DNA of 5,066 bases from Burkholderiales bacterium (GCA_031275075.1 JAISPI010000018.1:1-5066); one strand, 5' to 3'. Shown: positions 1 through 5,066, counted from the first letter of the stretch. Made by a program: numbers and translations. The notes: generated by a model not told the origin, from the sequence alone.

Positions 1-102
1 ACGCTCGGCGCCAAATCGGTCGATGCCGAACTCTCGCAAGTGGCGCTTGAGCTGAAAGTGTTGATCGAACAAATGCGAGAACAAATTCAAAACCTTGAGT
101 AA
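1..102 (+). CDS. yicC: YicC-family protein, C-terminal end (partial, 5' end outside window)
   Basis: The first 102 bases read in frame 1 as 33 codons and a TAA stop, ending in LKVLIEQMREQIQNLE. This matches what I recall of the conserved C-terminus of YicC/YloC proteins (ELKVLIEQMREQ-Q-IE), a family linked to RNA degradation as a probable endoribonuclease. Gmk follows after only 8 bases, and the gmk Shine-Dalgarno (AAGGAAAG, 101-108) overlaps this stop codon, so the two are probably co-transcribed. A yicC-gmk pairing is common in bacteria and supports the call. Only the C-terminal tail is present, so the length and start cannot be judged. Confidence 0.85.
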   Translation, partial: TLGAKSVDAELSQVALELKVLIEQMREQIQNLE

Positions 103-110
103 GGAAAGTT

Positions 111-764
111 ATGCGAGAAACGACGATATCCCCTTCAATCGCCACAGGCTGCCTGTTTGTGCTGGCGGCTCCGTCCGGCACCGGAAAAACAAGTCTGGTG
201 AATGCCTTGTTGGCTCGTGAGCCGGGGATCCGGTTATCGGTGTCGTATACCACCCGGTCGCCACGTCCCGGCGAACAGGAGGGCGTTCACTACCATTTTA
301 TCGATGATGCCCGTTTTCAGGCGTTGCTCGAAGCCGGCGAATTTCTCGAAGACGCGCATGTGTACGGACACCGGTACGCAACATCGGCTGTCTGGTTGAA
401 AAAACAAATCGATGCCGGACAGGACATTCTGCTGGAAATCGACTGGCAGGGAGCAAAACAGGTGCGGACGTTGTTTCCGGACAGCGTACAGATTTTCGTG
501 CTGCCGCCATCGCTGGTGACGCTGCGGGAACGGCTGGAAAAGCGTGGACAGGATGCTTCTGAAGTTATTACCCGCCGCTTGGTCAGTGTCCAAGAAGAAT
601 TCCGGCATTATGTCGATTTCGATTATGTTATTATTAATCAAACATTTGACAACGCTGTCGATGATCTGGACGCCATTGTCCGTGCTGCTCGCCTGCGAGC
701 GCCGCGGCAGCGGTTCCGGCAGGCGCGGTTGTTGCGTGAATTAATGACGACAACAGATTTCTGA
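111..764 (+). CDS. gmk: Guanylate kinase
   Basis: This 217-residue cytoplasmic kinase phosphorylates GMP (and dGMP) to GDP with ATP, feeding GTP and (p)ppGpp synthesis. The P-loop is APSGTGKT at residues 20-27. The GMP-binding segment SYTTR at 45-49 is followed by RPGEQEGVHYHFI (52-64). EIDWQGAKQVR (109-119) is the typical guanylate kinase core motif, and DYVIIN near 174-179 is the usual C-terminal strand. Length is close to the usual 200-220 residues. The ATG at 111 has a good Shine-Dalgarno (AAGGAAAG, 101-108) overlapping the yicC stop; the first dozen residues (MRETTISPSIAT) are a short variable leader before the first strand. It lies 26 bp upstream of rpoZ, in the familiar gmk-rpoZ-spoT arrangement. 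The A at residue 90 (YAT where many homologues have YGT) is a mild variant. Identification is firm. Confidence 0.97.
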   Translation: MRETTISPSIATGCLFVLAAPSGTGKTSLVNALLAREPGIRLSVSYTTRSPRPGEQEGVHYHFIDDARFQALLEAGEFLEDAHVYGHRYATSAVWLKKQIDAGQDILLEIDWQGAKQVRTLFPDSVQIFVLPPSLVTLRERLEKRGQDASEVITRRLVSVQEEFRHYVDFDYVIINQTFDNAVDDLDAIVRAARLRAPRQRFRQARLLRELMTTTDF

Positions 765-790
765 TTTTTTCAGTTTCAAAGGACTGCCCC

Positions 791-1153
791 ATGGCGCGTA
801 TCACTATTGAAGATTGTTTGACCCGGATTCCCAACCGTTTTGAATTGACACTGGCCGCCGCCAACCGTGCGCGTCTGTTGTCGACGGGCGCGCAGCCATT
901 GCTCGATCCGGCGCGAGACAAGCCGACGGTGGTTGCGTTGCGCGAAATTGCTTCCGGCAAAGTCGGCGTCGAAATGCTGCACAAGCAAACAGCCAACAAG
1001 ATATCGCTCGCCGAAACCTTTTCGGGAGATACGCTGTTCACAACGCCGACAGAACCTGTTATTCCAGAAGCTGTCGTTGAGCCTATCGAGTCAGCCGAGC
1101 CGACTGAGAGGGTCGAGATGATCGAGCCGGCGACAGACGAAAACGGGTTATGA
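791..1153 (+). CDS. rpoZ: DNA-directed RNA polymerase omega subunit with extended acidic tail
   Basis: Omega is the small RNA polymerase subunit that helps fold and hold beta-prime; in proteobacteria it forms part of one (p)ppGpp-binding site. The N-terminus MARITIEDCLTRIPNRFELT, the helix AAANRARLLSTG (23-34) and DKPTVVALREIASGKV (43-58) are diagnostic. The ATG at 791 has a Shine-Dalgarno AAAGGA (778-783) seven bases upstream. The protein is 120 residues. The family core ends around residue 60-70, and the remainder is a low-complexity tail rich in Glu, Pro and Val (TEPVIPEAVVEPIESAEP and onward, about residues 83-120). E. coli omega is 91 residues, and many betaproteobacterial ones are shorter as I recall, so this tail is long. 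The tail is acidic and probably disordered; its function is unknown. The gene sits between gmk and rel/spoT, as in E. coli and many relatives. Confidence 0.95.
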   Translation: MARITIEDCLTRIPNRFELTLAAANRARLLSTGAQPLLDPARDKPTVVALREIASGKVGVEMLHKQTANKISLAETFSGDTLFTTPTEPVIPEAVVEPIESAEPTERVEMIEPATDENGL

Positions 1154-1180
1154 GCGGAAGCGTTTTTTTATCTACATTGT

Positions 1181-1204
1181 GCGCCGACGGTTTCCGAACG
1201 GCGC
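1181..1204 (+). promoter_or_regulatory. GC-rich stem-loop in the rel/spoT leader
   Basis: GCGCCG at 1181-1186 is perfectly complementary to CGGCGC at 1199-1204. Inside it, CGG (1188-1190) can pair with CCG (1194-1196) across a TTT loop, giving about nine base pairs with a small internal loop. It lies 27 bp after the rpoZ stop and about 85 bp before the rel/spoT start. No T-run directly follows, so it does not look like an intrinsic terminator. A role in mRNA processing, stability or leader folding is inference only. Confidence 0.4.
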
Positions 1205-1281
1205 TGACGACCATGCGTATTTCAGAGGGTTTTTTCCGCTGTTGCGCATGGAACTCTCGCAGGTAGCGTTGTCTGCCTGTC

Positions 1282-1288
1282 AAAGGAA
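1282..1288 (+). promoter_or_regulatory. Shine-Dalgarno-like AAAGGAA abutting the rel/spoT GTG start
   Basis: AAAGGAA ends at 1288 and the only canonical in-frame start codon, GTG, begins at 1289. That leaves almost no spacer, where 5-9 bases is usual. The frame is open upstream to a TGA at 1205-1207 but has no ATG, GTG or TTG there, and there is no other canonical start before the HD domain. Either initiation is inefficient, or the start is unconventional. Confidence 0.45.
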
Positions 1289-3466
1289 GTGCCGAGCAAC
1301 GATCTCCTACGCCAGCTTGGGCAGTATCTGCCCCCCGACGAGGTTGCGCTGGTCGAACGTGCGTACCTGTATTCGGAGCGCGCGCACGCCGGGCAGCTTC
1401 GCAAATCCGGCGAACCTTATGTGACCCATCCGCTGGCCGTTGCCAGCATTCTTGCCGGTTGGCAACTCGACGCTCAGGCGTTGGCCGCAGCGTTGCTGCA
1501 CGATGTGCTTGAAGATACAGCCATTAGCAAAGAAGAGCTGGCGCGAAAGTTCGATAGCGTTATCGCCGATCTGGTCGATGCGGTGTCCAAGCTCAATCAG
1601 CTCGATTTTTCATCACGCGAGGAAGCGCAGGCAGAGACGTTCAGCAAAATGGTGCTAGCGATGGCGCGCGACGTGCGCGTGATCCTGATCAAACTCGCTG
1701 ATCGTTTTCACAACATGCAGACACTGGGCGCGATGAGTCTGGCGTCGCGGCAACGGATCGCCCGTGAAACGCGCGACATCTACGCGCCCATCGCGCAGAG
1801 GCTCGGATTGTACACGTTGCGGCAGAGCTTGCTTGATCTGTCATTCAAACATTTGTACCCGTACCGCCATCGAATGCTCAGCAACGCGATTGAAACCGTT
1901 CGCGCGGGTCGTCGTGACACGGTCGATGGTGTGCTGTCGCTGCTGCGCGAGCGTTTGGCGCAAGAGCCGCAACTCAATGCTGAAGTCAGCGCTCGTGAAC
2001 GGACGGTTTATTCGGCGTACAACAAAATGCGCGAAAAACACATCCGGTTACAGCAAGTGATGGAATCGTACGGAGTGCTGGTGCTGCTCGATTCACGCAG
2101 CGCCTGTTACACCGTGCTGGGGATTTTGCACGAAATTTACAAACCGCTTCCCGGACGTTTTAAGGATTACATTGCGATTCCGAAAGCCAATGGTTATCAG
2201 GCATTGCATACCACATTGTTTGGGCCCAGCAGCATACCGATCGATGTACAGATACGCACCCGTGACATGAATTTGGTCGCCGAGGTTGGTGTAGCGGCGC
2301 ACTGGATGTACAGTTCGGCAAGTGATCTCGTGCATTTGGCGGAAACGCAGCAGAGTACCCGCCGCTGGTTGAAGGGGCTGCTCGAGATGCAGACGGAAGG
2401 AGATTCACGGGAATTCGTCGAAAACATCAAACGCGATTTTTTCCCGGAAGAAATCTACGTCTTTACGCCTAAGGGTCGCATCATGGTTTTGCCGCGCGGC
2501 GCCACCGTCATCGACTTCGCCTACAGCATTCACACCGACGTTGGCAATCACTGCGTCGGCGCCAAAATCGACCATGAAATCATGCCGTTACGCACGGTGC
2601 TGAAAAACGGCAGTCAGGTTGAAGTGTTGACCGATGCCAACGCGCAACCGATGCCGGCCTGGTTATCGTTCGTCACGACTGGCAAGGCGCGTTCGGCCAT
2701 CCGCAACTATCTCAAAAACCAGCAACAGCAAGCGTCGGCGGCGCTCGGTGAACGGCTGCTCGGGCATGCGTTGACCATTTTCAAACTTGACGCTAAAAAA
2801 ATCGCGCCGGAACAATGGCAGGCGTTTTCCGAAATTCAGGGCGCCAAGAGCGCCACCGAACTGTTTACCGATATCGGGCGCGGCAAACGGCTGCCGTTTA
2901 TGGTGGCGCAAACATTCGCGCAACAACGGAACGGTGGCCAACCGCTGCCGGAGCAGCGTCGCGGCAAACGGCTGCCGTTCGCACAAACGTTCGCGCGGTG
3001 GTTTGACCAGCCGTCAACGGAACAGTTGCAACTGCGTGATGGCGACGGCGATGTTCTGTGTTATGCGTCGTGTTGTCGGCCGTTGCCGAACGATCCGATT
3101 GTCGGCTGGTTCCGGCCGGGGCAGGAACTGGAAGTTCACATTCGCGATTGCGCTACGTTAAAACAGCATGCAGTCCGGCAAGGCGAATGGATTGAAATGG
3201 CCTGGCCTGATAAACCGCAGGCGCTGTTTGTCTCCGAGGTTCGTTCCTGGGCGCTGGATCGGCAGGGATTGTTGGCGGATCAGGCCAGCGCGATTGCGCA
3301 GGCCGGCGCCAATATTCTTCAAGTCACCATTGAAAAACCGCAAGGACATGCGCCGTCGGCAATGCAGTTTCAGATCGAAGTACGCGACCGTCAGCATTTA
3401 GCCGATATACTGCGGGGATTGCGGCGCGTTGCCGGCGTCAAGAAAGTACAGCGGGCGAGGGCATAA
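1289..3466 (+). CDS. spoT: RelA/SpoT-family (p)ppGpp hydrolase/synthetase; hydrolase site intact, synthetase site altered
   Basis: A 725-residue cytoplasmic long RSH protein. The N-terminal HD hydrolase domain carries the metal and catalytic residues R38, H47, H71-D72, E75-D76, D138 and N142 (motifs HPLAV, HDVLED, LADRFHNM). The synthetase domain (about 220-345) retains KDYIAIPKANGYQALH (292-307) with K292, K299, N301, Y303 and H307. However, the catalytic Asp is E259 (VMESYGVLV), the catalytic Glu is D319 (IDVQIRT), and the conserved Arg after the first acid is L264. The TGS domain follows (about 388-450), then a helical linker with an internal duplication (531-569), a zinc-finger with C595-C596, H617 and C621 (SCCRPLP, VHIRDC), and an ACT domain (about 645-725). 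GTG at 1289 is the only canonical in-frame start, though its Shine-Dalgarno abuts it. It follows rpoZ, as spoT does in E. coli. The family call is firm; I infer mainly (p)ppGpp hydrolysis, with synthetase activity doubtful. Confidence 0.95.
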   Translation: MPSNDLLRQLGQYLPPDEVALVERAYLYSERAHAGQLRKSGEPYVTHPLAVASILAGWQLDAQALAAALLHDVLEDTAISKEELARKFDSVIADLVDAVSKLNQLDFSSREEAQAETFSKMVLAMARDVRVILIKLADRFHNMQTLGAMSLASRQRIARETRDIYAPIAQRLGLYTLRQSLLDLSFKHLYPYRHRMLSNAIETVRAGRRDTVDGVLSLLRERLAQEPQLNAEVSARERTVYSAYNKMREKHIRLQQVMESYGVLVLLDSRSACYTVLGILHEIYKPLPGRFKDYIAIPKANGYQALHTTLFGPSSIPIDVQIRTRDMNLVAEVGVAAHWMYSSASDLVHLAETQQSTRRWLKGLLEMQTEGDSREFVENIKRDFFPEEIYVFTPKGRIMVLPRGATVIDFAYSIHTDVGNHCVGAKIDHEIMPLRTVLKNGSQVEVLTDANAQPMPAWLSFVTTGKARSAIRNYLKNQQQQASAALGERLLGHALTIFKLDAKKIAPEQWQAFSEIQGAKSATELFTDIGRGKRLPFMVAQTFAQQRNGGQPLPEQRRGKRLPFAQTFARWFDQPSTEQLQLRDGDGDVLCYASCCRPLPNDPIVGWFRPGQELEVHIRDCATLKQHAVRQGEWIEMAWPDKPQALFVSEVRSWALDRQGLLADQASAIAQAGANILQVTIEKPQGHAPSAMQFQIEVRDRQHLADILRGLRRVAGVKKVQRARA
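2879..2995 (+). repeat. In-frame direct repeat within rel/spoT linker (RGKRLPF...AQTFA twice)
   Basis: CGCGGCAAACGGCTGCCGTT occurs exactly at 2879-2898 and again at 2960-2979, an 81-bp period that keeps frame. Including the following codons, copy 1 (2879-2920, residues 531-544) and copy 2 (2960-2995, residues 558-569) match at 33 of 36 aligned bases. The three differences are synonymous, and ATGGTG is missing from copy 2. A weaker third copy lies at 2936-2950 (GQPLP; 12 of 15 bases match GGCAAACGGCTGCCG). The core can form a small hairpin (CGGCA/TGCCG). Copy 1 fits the usual family motif after DIG, so copy 2 looks like the added one. Confidence 0.85.
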
Positions 3467-3589
3467 ATGCCTTCGCATGAATTTGTGGTGTTCTCGTGTG
3501 TACCGTATACGGTCAAGAGCGAGACACTGGCGGTCAGGCAAGCGCTGTTTTCAGGCGCTGCGCTTGCTGAAATCATATTGCCGCGTTAA
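3467..3589 (+). CDS. Possible 40-residue small ORF directly after rel/spoT
   Basis: ATG at 3467 immediately follows the rel/spoT TAA (3464-3466) and is in the same frame. It opens 40 codons (MPSHEFVVFSCVPYTVKSET, then LAVRQALFSGAALAEIILPR) ending in TAA at 3587-3589. GAGGG at 3457-3461 gives a well-spaced Shine-Dalgarno (5 bases), so re-initiation after rel/spoT is plausible. About 58% of third positions are G or C, not obviously different from neighbouring genes. I recognise no family, and there is no clear signal peptide or membrane segment. It could be a genuine small protein, a decayed gene remnant, or simply open by chance; an ORF of 40 codons is not strong evidence alone. Confidence 0.3.
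   Translation: MPSHEFVVFSCVPYTVKSETLAVRQALFSGAALAEIILPR
3539..3566 (+). other. Inverted repeat between rel/spoT and exbB
   Basis: CAAGCGC (3539-3545) pairs perfectly with GCGCTTG (3560-3566) across a 14-base loop. A competing hairpin pairs AGCGCTG (3541-3547) with CAGGCGCT (3552-3559) around a TTTT loop with one bulged base. No T-run follows either stem (CTGAAATCATATTG), so this is not a standard intrinsic terminator. It could slow the polymerase or protect an mRNA end between the stringent-response and envelope genes. It also lies inside the possible small ORF at 3467-3589. Confidence 0.35.
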
Positions 3590-3619
3590 ATTGCCACTAT
3601 TTTCGGATGGAGAAGCGTC

Positions 3620-4252
3620 GTGTGGGAGATTATTCAAGCTGCCGGTTGGCCGATCTGGTTTCTGATCATAGCTTCAGTGATTGCGTTGCCAATCATTGTT
3701 GAACGTTGCTGGACGTTGCGCCGGGTCAATATTATTCCCAAGGGTCTGGTCGATCAGGTGCTTACCGAATACCGGCAAAGAGGAATGAGCGCCCAGCTGT
3801 TGACCCAGACGGCGCAACGTGGTCCGCTTGGGCAAATTGTTGCCGCAGGGCTGGCCAATGCCCAAGCGCCGCGGGTGGTGATGAAAGAGGCAATCGAAGA
3901 AGTCGGGCGCGTCGTTACCCATCGCCTTGACCGTTTTCTGACGACGCTGGGAACGATTGCCGCAATGGCGCCGTTGATGGGATTGTTCGGCACCGTGGTC
4001 GGAATGATTGAGATTTTTGGATCGACCACTGCGGCCGGCACCAATCCGGCACAATTGGCGCACGGCATCTCGGTAGCGCTTTACAACACCGGGTTTGGAT
4101 TGATGATTGCCATTCCCTGTATGATTTTTTATCGACACTTTCGGGCGTTGGTTGAGTCTTACATCGTTGAGATGGAGCGTGAAGCCATCCGATTGGTTGA
4201 CGCGATCCATAGCACGAGCCTTCCAGTCAGGAAAACAGGGACGGCTTCATGA
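3620..4252 (+). CDS. exbB: ExbB/TolQ-family proton channel subunit
   Basis: A 210-residue inner-membrane protein of the MotA/TolQ/ExbB family, which uses proton motive force with ExbD to energise outer-membrane processes through a partner such as TonB. Three membrane segments are visible: residues about 10-27 (WPIWFLIIASVIALPIIV), 109-132 (with APLMGLFGTVVGMI, the family signature, at 117-130) and 150-170 (ALYNTGFGLMIAIP). A large cytoplasmic loop lies between the first two. T125 and T157 match the conserved polar residues of the channel, but the position of the TM3 glutamate of E. coli ExbB (E176) is V152 here. GTG at 3620 is preceded by TGGAGA (3608-3613) at a good distance. The stop overlaps the exbD start (ATGA, 4249-4252), indicating translational coupling. 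No tonB lies in the window, so Ton, Tol-like or another partner cannot be told apart. Confidence 0.92.
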   Translation: MWEIIQAAGWPIWFLIIASVIALPIIVERCWTLRRVNIIPKGLVDQVLTEYRQRGMSAQLLTQTAQRGPLGQIVAAGLANAQAPRVVMKEAIEEVGRVVTHRLDRFLTTLGTIAAMAPLMGLFGTVVGMIEIFGSTTAAGTNPAQLAHGISVALYNTGFGLMIAIPCMIFYRHFRALVESYIVEMEREAIRLVDAIHSTSLPVRKTGTAS

Positions 4253-4668
4253 ATTTACGTGGCTACCGGATGCGCGATGAACCGGAGATCAACTTTATTC
4301 CGTTGATCGACGTGCTGTTGGTGATTTTGATTTTTTTGATGGTCAGCACCACCTACCAGCGCATCAACGAATTGCAGATCATGCTGCCTGAAGCCAACGC
4401 CGACAAGGTGGAAATGAAGCCGGACGAAATCAACGTCGGCGTCGATGCGCACGGCAATTACGTGGTCAACAAACAGGTATTTCGTTTTTCGACGGTTGAA
4501 GATTTTGCCGCCTTACTGCAAGCGGCGGCGAAGGACAACAAAGATACGGTAGTGATCATCAATGCCGACGCCAGCGCCTCGCATCAGTCGGTGATTCGGG
4601 TGATGGAAGCGGCGCGGCTCGCCAATATGCCGAGAATCACATTCGCCACCCGGATTCCCGGCACCTGA
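4249..4668 (+). CDS. exbD: ExbD/TolR-family biopolymer transport protein
   Basis: A 139-residue single-span inner-membrane protein, partner of ExbB. It has a short cytoplasmic N-terminus (MNLRGYRMRDEPEINFIP), one membrane helix at about 17-36 (PLIDVLLVILIFLMVSTTY) and a periplasmic domain ending in RITFATRIPGT. D21 in the helix (IPLIDVLL) corresponds to the essential protonatable aspartate of ExbD/TolR. Length fits the family (about 130-150). The ATG at 4249 overlaps the exbB stop by four bases and has AGGGA (4237-4241) seven bases upstream. A second Met at residue 8 (4270) is possible but lacks the coupling signal. The lpxK gene follows after 28 bp. This exbB-exbD-lpxK order, which I recall from betaproteobacteria, places the pair with lipid A synthesis, though a functional link is not shown by sequence. 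Confidence 0.93.
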   Translation: MNLRGYRMRDEPEINFIPLIDVLLVILIFLMVSTTYQRINELQIMLPEANADKVEMKPDEINVGVDAHGNYVVNKQVFRFSTVEDFAALLQAAAKDNKDTVVIINADASASHQSVIRVMEAARLANMPRITFATRIPGT

Positions 4669-4696
4669 TCCGCGCCACACTGCGGTTAAGGACGGC

Positions 4697-5066
4697 ATGG
4701 ATTTATCGCAAACGCTGCTGAAAACATGGTACGCGCCGCGGATAACCTGGCTGGCGTGGCTGTTGTTGCCGTTGTCGCTGATATTCAGCGCGGCAGTTGC
4801 CGCCCGTACTTCGCTGTATCGGCACGGCTTGCTTCGGCGTTTCACGCTGCCGGTGCCAGTGATCGTCGTTGGTAACATCACGGTCGGCGGAACCGGCAAA
4901 ACACCCTTTGTGATTTCGCTGGCGCGGGCGTTGTTGGAACGTGGGTTCCGACCGGGCGTGATCAGCCGCGGTTATGGCGGCAAAGCCAGTGTCCGCGGCG
5001 ATATTGTTTGTGTCGATGCCGGCAGCGATGTTCAAGAAGTCGGCGACGAAGCGGCACAGATAGCGC
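4697..5066 (+). CDS. lpxK: Tetraacyldisaccharide 4'-kinase, N-terminal part (3' end outside window)
   Basis: The frame from ATG 4697 stays open to the window edge (123 complete codons). LpxK is an inner-membrane-associated kinase that phosphorylates the 4' position of the lipid A disaccharide precursor to make lipid IVA. A hydrophobic N-terminal segment (about residues 16-36, TWLAWLLLPLSLIFSAAVAA) is the expected membrane anchor. VGNITVGGTGKTP (58-70) is the distinctive LpxK Walker A motif, and VISRGYGGK (88-96) is the following family motif. VGDEAAQIA (115-123) corresponds to the conserved VGDEP region, with Ala where I recall Pro as most usual. A Shine-Dalgarno TAAGGA (4687-4692) lies four bases before the ATG, slightly close. 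The gene is 28 bp behind exbD and probably in the same transcript. A full family member is about 330-350 residues, so roughly a third is present. Confidence 0.95.
   Translation, partial: MDLSQTLLKTWYAPRITWLAWLLLPLSLIFSAAVAARTSLYRHGLLRRFTLPVPVIVVGNITVGGTGKTPFVISLARALLERGFRPGVISRGYGGKASVRGDIVCVDAGSDVQEVGDEAAQIA

Noticed and set aside
634..1041. 135-codon open frame on the - strand across gmk and rpoZ.
   Set aside because: Antisense to two firmly identified genes, with no family resemblance.
1154..1170. T7 tract just after rpoZ as an intrinsic terminator.
   Set aside because: No convincing GC-rich stem precedes it; the strong stem at 1181-1204 lies downstream of the tract, the wrong order for the + strand.
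1213..1266. 17-codon ORF (MRISEGFFRCC...) in the rel/spoT leader as a leader peptide.
   Set aside because: No Shine-Dalgarno, and no amino-acid run or terminator pair that would suggest attenuation.
29..1271. GAACTCTCGCA occurs in the yicC end (29-39) and in the rel/spoT leader (1251-1261), with both copies able to read ELSQVAL.
   Set aside because: An 11-base exact match is expected by chance in about 5 kb, and the second copy is not in any supported reading frame.
1179..1424. 81-codon + strand ORF overlapping the rel/spoT start in another frame.
   Set aside because: GTG start without a clear Shine-Dalgarno; it overlaps the conserved N-terminus of rel/spoT and its translation resembles nothing I know.
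3564..3592. TTGCTG, 17 bases, TAAATT as a sigma-70-like promoter for exbB.
   Set aside because: Only 3 of 6 and 4 of 6 consensus matches; such matches are common by chance, so it is not listed as a feature.
3674..4210. 178-codon open frame on the - strand opposite exbB.
   Set aside because: It lies wholly antisense to a clear exbB, and its composition (rich in His, Gln, Asn, Arg) is typical of an antisense shadow.

Overview
The window looks like ordinary chromosomal core sequence from a Gram-negative proteobacterium, most likely a betaproteobacterium. The evidence is the gene order (yicC end, gmk, rpoZ, bifunctional-type rel/spoT, then exbB, exbD, lpxK), the lipid A kinase gene lpxK, and betaproteobacterial-looking sequence motifs such as the omega start MARITIEDCL and the ExbB/ExbD motifs. 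Genus cannot be told from the sequence alone. All genes are on the + strand and tightly packed. Base composition is moderately GC-rich and looks even throughout, with no sign of mobile DNA, tRNA, rRNA or CRISPR.

Layout: 1-102 is the last 33 codons of a YicC-family protein. 111-764 is guanylate kinase (gmk). 791-1153 is RNA polymerase omega (rpoZ) with an unusually long acidic, Pro/Glu-rich tail. 1154-1288 is a 135-bp leader with a GC-rich stem-loop and an oddly placed Shine-Dalgarno. 1289-3466 is a RelA/SpoT homologue (HD hydrolase, synthetase, TGS, helical linker, zinc-finger, ACT). 3467-3619 holds a possible 40-codon small ORF and a hairpin. 3620-4252 and 4249-4668 are the translationally coupled exbB and exbD. 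From 4697 to the edge is the first part of lpxK.

The first block links guanine nucleotide supply and stringent control: Gmk makes GDP from GMP and is a known (p)ppGpp target in many bacteria, omega forms part of one (p)ppGpp site on proteobacterial RNA polymerase, and Rel/SpoT makes or destroys (p)ppGpp. The second block is envelope-related: a proton-motive-force-driven ExbB/ExbD pair followed by the lipid A 4'-kinase.

The most notable observations are in the Rel/SpoT protein. The hydrolase active site looks intact, but the two catalytic acids of the synthetase site are exchanged (Asp to Glu at 259, Glu to Asp at 319) and a highly conserved Arg nearby is Leu. This suggests a hydrolase-biased SpoT. 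The linker between TGS and zinc-finger also carries an in-frame duplicated RGKRLPF...AQTFA segment, built on a 20-bp exact direct repeat spaced exactly 81 bp (27 codons) apart.
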